A stretch of DNA of 34,653 nucleotides from Bacteroidales bacterium (GTDB lineage: Bacteria; Bacteroidota; Bacteroidia; Bacteroidales; UBA7960). Each line of letters opens with the position of its first letter. Position 1 is the first letter of the stretch. The stretch covers positions 1 to 34,653 of the forward strand of contig SKVR01000178.1 in the NCBI GenBank assembly GCA_007129355.1. Reading direction: 5' to 3'. Made by a program: the position numbers and the translations under genes. Of this stretch, positions 30,681 to 34,653 are shown one piece after another. The notes under the pieces are model-generated. The model searched no databases and was not told where the DNA came from. It was given only the letters and a program-made list of their open reading frames with translations.

Positions 30681-31578
30681 AAAAATTACAACGGTTATTA
30701 TTTATCGAAGTTTGATCATCTGGTTGTTCATTCTGTTCAGGGTGTCATTGTTAACGGCATCTGGCCTTACCTCTCTTTCTCATGAAACCATGTTGGCTCT
30801 TTACGATTTCAGGTTTCATCATGCAGATTCATTGATTCATATTATGGAAGAAACTTCTACGGATCATTATCTTCCCCATCTGACAAGAGCAAACTATTAC
30901 TGGTGGAGAATCATAAGTGAAAATCCCGGATTAGATCTACAGCAATTTTATATTTCCAATTTGAATAATGCAGAAAATATCATCAGGCAAATGGTAAAAG
31001 ATAAGCAATATGACTATGCCGATGTTTTTCACTTTATTAATCTTTATGCTCTCAGAGCCCGGCTTGACCTGATCAATGGCGAATACACCAAAGCCCTGAT
31101 GCACATGAAAAACTGCGTGGATTTTATCGGGCTAGCACTTGGGAGAGAACAAATACATGAAAATTTTTATCTGACTTCTGGTCTCTACAATTATATGACC
31201 GAATACGGCAGTAGAAGGTACCCCTTCTTTCGTCTTTATATATTGATGTATCCCAAAGGGAATATGAAACTTGGAATTAGCCAGCTTGAAACTGCAGCCA
31301 AAAGCCAGGATTTGGTATTACAAACCGAAGCCCGGTATTTCCTTATGAAAATATTTCTTGAGCTTGAACAGGACCATCAAAAAGCTTTGGAGCATGCAGG
31401 ATGGTTAGCAACAAAATATCCCGGGAATCTTATTTATCTTTACCATTATCATGAACTTCTTTCTGTAAACAATCAGGAAGCAAAGGCAAATGCAATCAGG
31501 AAGTTATATTTTGAACGAATTAAAAGTAATACACACCTGAGTTCGGTTCAGCGGCAATATCTGGAAGGGTTGTTATAA
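30673..31578 (+). CDS. Helical-repeat (TPR-like) exported protein
   Basis: This 301-residue protein has a hydrophobic N-terminal segment (about 9-29, IIYRSLIIWLFILFRVSLLTA) that is either a signal peptide or an anchor. The rest is helical with TPR-like pairs: HETMLALYDFRFHHADSLIHIMEE, LINGEYTKALMHMKNCVDFIG, LKIFLELEQDHQKALEHAGWLA style repeats, and LYHYHELLSVNNQEAKANAI. In the middle there is a conserved-looking block with NFYLTSGLYNYM and PKGNMKLGISQLETAA. This GLYNYM/GLxxL pattern I know from several uncharacterised Bacteroidetes TPR proteins. It ends the five-gene unit, with its stop codon inside the terminator hairpin. Function unknown. Confidence 0.8.
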   Translation: MIRKITTVIIYRSLIIWLFILFRVSLLTASGLTSLSHETMLALYDFRFHHADSLIHIMEETSTDHYLPHLTRANYYWWRIISENPGLDLQQFYISNLNNAENIIRQMVKDKQYDYADVFHFINLYALRARLDLINGEYTKALMHMKNCVDFIGLALGREQIHENFYLTSGLYNYMTEYGSRRYPFFRLYILMYPKGNMKLGISQLETAAKSQDLVLQTEARYFLMKIFLELEQDHQKALEHAGWLATKYPGNLIYLYHYHELLSVNNQEAKANAIRKLYFERIKSNTHLSSVQRQYLEGLL

Positions 31579-31614
31579 AAAAAAGCTTTGTGCCCGATGC
31601 ACAAAGCTTTTTTT
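31577..31614. terminator. Bidirectional intrinsic terminator
   Basis: AAAGCTTTGTGC at 31582-31593 pairs perfectly with GCACAAAGCTTT at 31599-31610 around CCGAT. T follows to 31614, and the left side has eight A from 31577, giving a U-tract on the other strand too. It therefore serves both the rightward five-gene unit and the convergent TM2 gene. Confidence 0.92.
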
Positions 31615-31632
31615 AAAAATATGTATTTAAAC

Positions 31633-32049
31633 TTACCACATAAAGAATTTCGGATTATCGATATATTGACTTATGTCATTATTTACCAGTCCGATCAGAA
31701 GCATAATCCAGTCAATGGTTGCAACTATACCACAACCGCCTAAAGTAAGAATATATCCCACAATAGTACCAGTTGATGTACCCAGATAAGCCCTGTGGAT
31801 ACCCAGGTAACCCAGGAACCAGCTTAATAGAAAAGCTACCAGCGGATCCTTGTTTTCTTCAAAAAATGCTTGATTTGCATAACCCATATCTGCCAGAGGA
31901 GCGAGGGGTTCCACGTGGTTGAAATCTACTAATTCTGCCCTGGCAAACAAATCGTCAATTGCTAAATTGTCCAGGTGATAGGATGTACCGGCTTGTGTGG
32001 CAAACACTCCTATGAAAATGATAATCAGTAATGTCAGAAATTTTTTCAT
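31633..32049 (-). CDS. TM2-domain protein with signal peptide
   Basis: The 138-residue protein starts at the ATG at 32049; a TTG two codons upstream is possible but gives no better signal. Residues 1-20 (MKKFLTLLIIIFIGVFATQA) are a signal peptide. A polar part of about 45 residues follows, and then a TM2 module at about 67-125: DPLVAFLLSWFLGYLGIHRAYLG, a short turn, GTIVGYILTLGGCGIVATIDWIMLLIGLV. TM2 modules form two-helix hairpins and are common in Bacteroidetes, with no agreed role. It is the third protein within 4 kb having such a hairpin, after the two paralogues on the other strand. A perfectly spaced promoter lies just upstream. Confidence 0.85.
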   Translation of the reverse strand: MKKFLTLLIIIFIGVFATQAGTSYHLDNLAIDDLFARAELVDFNHVEPLAPLADMGYANQAFFEENKDPLVAFLLSWFLGYLGIHRAYLGTSTGTIVGYILTLGGCGIVATIDWIMLLIGLVNNDISQYIDNPKFFMW

Positions 32050-32096
32050 AAGCAATAGTTTTTGTTAATTAATACTAATTATTTAAGAAACATCTA

Positions 32097-32126
32097 CAAA
32101 AATAAATAATAATATATCAATTGCAA
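32097..32126 (-). promoter_or_regulatory. Promoter of the TM2-domain gene (consensus Bacteroidetes type)
   Basis: Read leftward, TTG (32126-32124), 19 bases, then TATTTTTG (32104-32097) give both elements at the standard spacing. Transcription would begin at about 32090, leaving some 40 bases before the ATG at 32049. This is the best promoter match in the window. Confidence 0.75.
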
Positions 32127-32202
32127 GTATTTTGTTGATGAGAAAGTGTTAATATCATGAATTTATGTTTGATATGTGGATGTAAGTGAGGTGCCCATTC
32201 GT

Positions 32203-32226
32203 CGCCCGGCTGCCATTTGGCAGGCG
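32203..32226. repeat. GC-rich hairpin in an AT-rich gap
   Basis: CGCC (32203-32206) plus TGCCA (32211-32215) pair with TGGCA (32218-32222) plus GGCG (32223-32226), with CGGC bulged out on the left. The surroundings are AT-rich, so this patch stands out. It has no T-run. A dispersed intergenic palindrome (REP-like) or a trace of inserted DNA are possible. Confidence 0.4.
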
Positions 32227-32251
32227 TAGCAATTAGTTCCTTATTAAAAGA

Positions 32252-32614
32252 TTACAAGGTTGGATAAAAAGCATCTTCGATATGATGCACCTTATGTTGA
32301 TCTCCCTTGATTAGAACAGAAATGATATCAAATCGTGTTTCAACGTCCAGATTATTTAACTGGATGTAAAAATTTGCTGCTTTTATGAGGTTTTTTTGCT
32401 TTGCTTTGGTAACAAATTCTTCGGGTTCACCAAAATAATTGGTGCTGCGGGTTTTTACTTCGGCAACGACCAGAATGTCATCTTTCTGCGCTATGATGTC
32501 TACCTCAAGTGACCCTTTTCGCCAGTTGGTTTCCAGTATTTTGTACCCGTTCTTACGAAGATATCCTGCTGCCATATCTTCTCCCTTGTTTCCAAGTTCA
32601 TGAAATTCCGCCAT
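32252..32614 (-). CDS. yraN: YraN family (UPF0102) nuclease-like protein
   Basis: The 120-residue protein matches the YraN family, which has the restriction-endonuclease-like (Holliday-junction resolvase type) fold. The N-terminal GNKGEDMAAGYLRKNGYKILETNWR is characteristic, and the likely metal-binding residues are Asp39 (LEVDIIA), Glu52 and Lys54 (VVAEVKTRS). Despite the nuclease fold, no activity has been firmly shown for the family. The start ATG at 32614 gives the standard N-terminus. The gene lies 82 bases downstream of pssA on the same strand; co-transcription is possible, as no terminator is seen between them. Confidence 0.93.
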   Translation of the reverse strand: MAEFHELGNKGEDMAAGYLRKNGYKILETNWRKGSLEVDIIAQKDDILVVAEVKTRSTNYFGEPEEFVTKAKQKNLIKAANFYIQLNNLDVETRFDIISVLIKGDQHKVHHIEDAFYPTL

Positions 32615-32695
32615 AATTTAATAAAATTGGTTCAAAACATATATCTCTTTCATCTTCAAATCTGCCTAACAATTGCATTCTTCATTATTTGTGAT

Positions 32696-33439
32696 TCACT
32701 TATTCAGTTTACCAGCCAGGAAATCTGCCACAGATAAAGTTATATAAAATATCATAATCAAAGGAACCGCATGCCACCAGAATATCACCAGCAGCAATAC
32801 CGTTCCGGCAAGAAATACATAACGAATGAGATTGTCAGCCAGCTTAAAGTTCTTAAATTTCAGTGAAAATAACGGAAGGTTTGCTACCATGAACCAGGAA
32901 AGGAACAATGTAATTCCGATCAACATCCATTCATTGGCAAGCATCCAGGAAAATAGTGGGTGCCAGATTGAAGAAGACGAACCAAAATGCACTGCAAATG
33001 GAAGAGAAAGGATAAAAATGGCATTGGCAGGAGTTGGTAAACCAATGAATACATCGCTTTGCCTGGCATCAACATTAAAGATGGCCAGGCGAAGTGCCGA
33101 AAAGATAGTTATAGCAAAAGCAATGAAGGGCAATACATTAATATCGGAAATCCATATCGCCGAACCGGAAGATGCATCCTGGAGTAATCGGAAAAGCACT
33201 ACTGCCGGTGTAAAGCCGAAACTTACCATATCCGCCATTGAGTCAAGCTCTTTGCCTATATCGCTGTATGATTTCAGCACCCTGGCTACAAAACCGTCGG
33301 CAAAATCAAAAAATGCTGCTATACCAACAAAAATGGCAGCTAAATGAAATAAACCTTCAAAGGCAAATACTATGGCAATACTTCCTGATAATAGATTTAG
33401 CAGGGTAAGTATATTAGGAATGTGTTTTTTAACTTGCAT
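32696..33439 (-). CDS. pssA: CDP-diacylglycerol-serine O-phosphatidyltransferase PssA
   Basis: This integral membrane enzyme makes phosphatidylserine from CDP-diacylglycerol and serine, the precursor of phosphatidylethanolamine. The full CDP-alcohol phosphotransferase motif D-x2-DG-x2-AR-x8-G-x3-D-x3-D is present: D45, D48, G49, A52, R53, G62, D66 and D70. About seven hydrophobic segments follow the opening IPNILTLLNLLSGS, which is typical of the type II (Bacillus-like) PssA. VSFGFTPAVVLF after the motif also supports serine as the acceptor over glycerol phosphate. The length (247) is normal. The decarboxylase gene psd, often next to pssA, is not in the window. Confidence 0.93.
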   Translation of the reverse strand: MQVKKHIPNILTLLNLLSGSIAIVFAFEGLFHLAAIFVGIAAFFDFADGFVARVLKSYSDIGKELDSMADMVSFGFTPAVVLFRLLQDASSGSAIWISDINVLPFIAFAITIFSALRLAIFNVDARQSDVFIGLPTPANAIFILSLPFAVHFGSSSSIWHPLFSWMLANEWMLIGITLFLSWFMVANLPLFSLKFKNFKLADNLIRYVFLAGTVLLLVIFWWHAVPLIMIFYITLSVADFLAGKLNK

Positions 33440-33487
33440 AAAAAAAATATTTCAGGTTTTTATTTTTTCTCAATGTCAGGATTTAAT

Positions 33488-33495
33488 TATATTTG
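33488..33495 (+). promoter_or_regulatory. Candidate -7 element for the 82-residue protein gene
   Basis: TATATTTG matches TAnnTTTG exactly and lies 20 bases before the ATG at 33516. No TTG is found at -33. It supports the later start instead of a longer reading frame that would run through the divergent pssA gene. Confidence 0.6.
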
Positions 33496-33515
33496 ATTCA
33501 TTAATTGAGCGTGTT

Positions 33516-33764
33516 ATGAATACACCCGAATTCAATAAATATCCTCTAAAGGAAAAGGTATACCTGGTATTTGAGCATGGTAATGAAATAGCCACCAGGA
33601 AATTCCTGTATTTCAATATCAAGCTTTATACTCTTTTCGGTTTTTTTGCTGAAGTATGGTATGTACCCAACAGCAATAAAATTGAAAAGGTGGAGACTCT
33701 AAATACTGATGAGATATTAAGCCTTTATAAAAATGAATTCGATATTTCGGAATTGTTAAAATAA
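33516..33764 (+). CDS. Small protein of unknown function
   Basis: I do not recognise a family. The frame stays open upstream to 33372, but that stretch overlaps the 5' end of pssA and the promoter element at 33488, so I use the ATG at 33516 (82 residues). The protein has a polar N-terminus (MNTPEFNKYPLKEKVYLVFEHG), an aromatic-rich middle (KFLYFNIKLYTLFGFFAEVWYVP, about 28-50) that could form beta strands or a short hydrophobic patch, and a charged C-terminal helix (TDEILSLYKNEFDISELLK). No signal peptide is seen. The mix suggests a small soluble alpha/beta protein. It is divergent from pssA and 209 bases before the peptidase gene. Confidence 0.75.
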   Translation: MNTPEFNKYPLKEKVYLVFEHGNEIATRKFLYFNIKLYTLFGFFAEVWYVPNSNKIEKVETLNTDEILSLYKNEFDISELLK

Positions 33765-33900
33765 GCATCCGTAAAATTAGAATTTTTAGTTTAATTAATG
33801 TACCTGCCTTTATTTTGATTTTCAGTATATCTTAAGTTCAAAATAGAATTATTTTTTTCTGCCTGCCTTTCAATTCTTTATCTCTTTATCAAAAATGTTT

Positions 33901-33908
33901 TATTTTTG
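33901..33908 (+). promoter_or_regulatory. Candidate -7 element for the S9 peptidase gene
   Basis: TATTTTTG matches TAnnTTTG exactly. It precedes the ATG at 33974 by 65 bases, giving a leader of nearly 60 bases. There is no exact TTG at -33. Confidence 0.6.
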
Positions 33909-33973
33909 GCATCAAATCATTTCATTTCAATTCACGGTGTAAAAATTTAATTCTTAAAATCCGGCAATAAAAA

Positions 33974-34653
33974 ATGATAAAAAAAGTATTCTTCTCAAAA
34001 AATACATTAATATTCATCACTGTTAGTTTCTTATCAATTCAATTTCAACCATCCTTTGCCCAGATTACCCTTGAAAGTATCTGGAAAGAGCGCACTTTTG
34101 TGCCCCAAACCATTCGCCTTGGTAAAAGTATGCTTGACGGAGAGCATTATACAAGGGTTGAAAATAATTACCAGATAAATGTATATGCTTATAATACCGG
34201 TGAATTCGTTCGGACTTTACTTGATATTGAAGGCGAGCTTGTCGATGAAACCGAAGAAACAGCCCGTATAGATAATTATTTTTTCAGTCCGCAGGAAGAT
34301 AAGCTTTTACTTGCATTCAATACGGAATCCATTTACAGGTATTCTTCTATCTCCGATTTTTTCGTGTATGATATTTCTGAGAAAACATTTACACCACTTT
34401 CTGAAAATGGCAGACAAAGAATCCCTCAATTCTCACCTGATGGGAGCAAAATAGCATTTGTAAGAGATAATAACATATTTATTGCAGATCTGAATTCAGG
34501 TGCAGAATATCAGGTAACGACCGATGGAAAGCATAATGAAATAATCAATGGAACAACCGACTGGGTATATGAGGAAGAATTCGGCTTTACGAAGGGTTTT
34601 CAGTGGTCACCAGATGGAAAAAAAATTGCTTATTACCGTTTTGACGAAACTCA
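33974..34653 (+). CDS. Dipeptidyl-peptidase IV-like S9 peptidase (5' part only)
   Basis: Only the first 226 residues are present, because the window ends inside the gene. A signal peptide is visible (about 1-29, ending PSFA-Q). The propeller domain of DPP-IV follows, with repeats such as YFFSPQEDKLLLAF, PQFSPDGSKIAFVRDNNIFIADL and FQWSPDGKKIAYYRFDE. The block DWVYEEEF at 196-203 contains the double glutamate that holds the substrate N-terminus in DPP-IV enzymes. They release X-Pro or X-Ala dipeptides; the catalytic Ser-Asp-His domain would lie beyond the window. In Bacteroidetes such enzymes are periplasmic and serve peptide use. The ATG at 33974 starts the signal peptide and is supported by the upstream promoter element. 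Confidence 0.92.
   Translation, partial: MIKKVFFSKNTLIFITVSFLSIQFQPSFAQITLESIWKERTFVPQTIRLGKSMLDGEHYTRVENNYQINVYAYNTGEFVRTLLDIEGELVDETEETARIDNYFFSPQEDKLLLAFNTESIYRYSSISDFFVYDISEKTFTPLSENGRQRIPQFSPDGSKIAFVRDNNIFIADLNSGAEYQVTTDGKHNEIINGTTDWVYEEEFGFTKGFQWSPDGKKIAYYRFDET

Noticed and set aside
33372-33515. Longer version of the 82-residue protein starting at 33372
   Set aside because: The extension overlaps the 5' end of pssA on the other strand and runs through the promoter element at 33488; the translation there has no homologous look.
1-34653. Search for CRISPR arrays, tRNA or rRNA genes, insertion sequences and attachment sites
   Set aside because: No regularly spaced repeats, cloverleaf sequences, rRNA-like stretches, transposase or integrase genes were seen on either strand.

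Overview
The window looks like chromosomal DNA of a Bacteroidetes bacterium, probably Bacteroidales/Marinilabiliales-like; that rank is an inference. The reasons are a GldB lipoprotein, a paired glycine-lipid acyltransferase locus of the Bacteroides GlsB/GlsA type, an FtsZ ending in the Bacteroidetes-type tail NNSFLHDNVD, several promoters of the TAnnTTTG (-7) type, A-rich translation starts with almost no Shine-Dalgarno sequences, and many small envelope proteins with signal peptides. No rRNA, tRNA, CRISPR array, insertion sequence or prophage gene was recognised. Apart from the two ends, where an outer-membrane barrel protein and a DPP-IV-like peptidase are cut by the window edge, the genes are intact.

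Layout. 1-418: 5' part of a leftward outer-membrane beta-barrel protein. 517-1545: gldB. 1588-4106: leftward operon of an O-acyltransferase (glsA-like), an N-acyltransferase (glsB-like) and engB. 4107-4459: the long divergent control region, holding a likely MraZ operator of direct repeats. 4460-19889: a complete division and cell-wall (dcw) cluster, mraZ-rsmH-ftsL-ftsI-murE-mraY-murD-ftsW-murG-murC-ftsQ-ftsA-ftsZ, almost without gaps and closed by a strong terminator at 19910. MurE carries the DNPR motif for meso-diaminopimelate. murF, ddl and murB are not in the cluster.

20096-27670: an FKBP-type lipoprotein, a DUF493 protein, a small helical protein and its terminator, an RluB-type pseudouridine synthase with a long basic disordered N-terminus, a large AsmA-like protein, a PPK2 polyphosphate kinase and an orphan sensor histidine kinase.

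27809-31578: the least explained and most interesting part. Five overlapping genes form one transcription unit: a LolA-like periplasmic protein, a YidD-family protein with a signal peptide, two tandem paralogues that each combine a TPR-like periplasmic part with a C-terminal membrane hairpin module (PGxGxxYAG), and a helical-repeat protein. The unit ends at a bidirectional terminator facing a convergent TM2-domain gene. I suggest it is an envelope assembly or transport system; this is inference from architecture and context only.

31633-34653: TM2 protein, yraN and pssA (leftward), then a small unknown protein and the start of a DPP-IV-like S9 peptidase (rightward), the last two each with a good TAnnTTTG promoter element.
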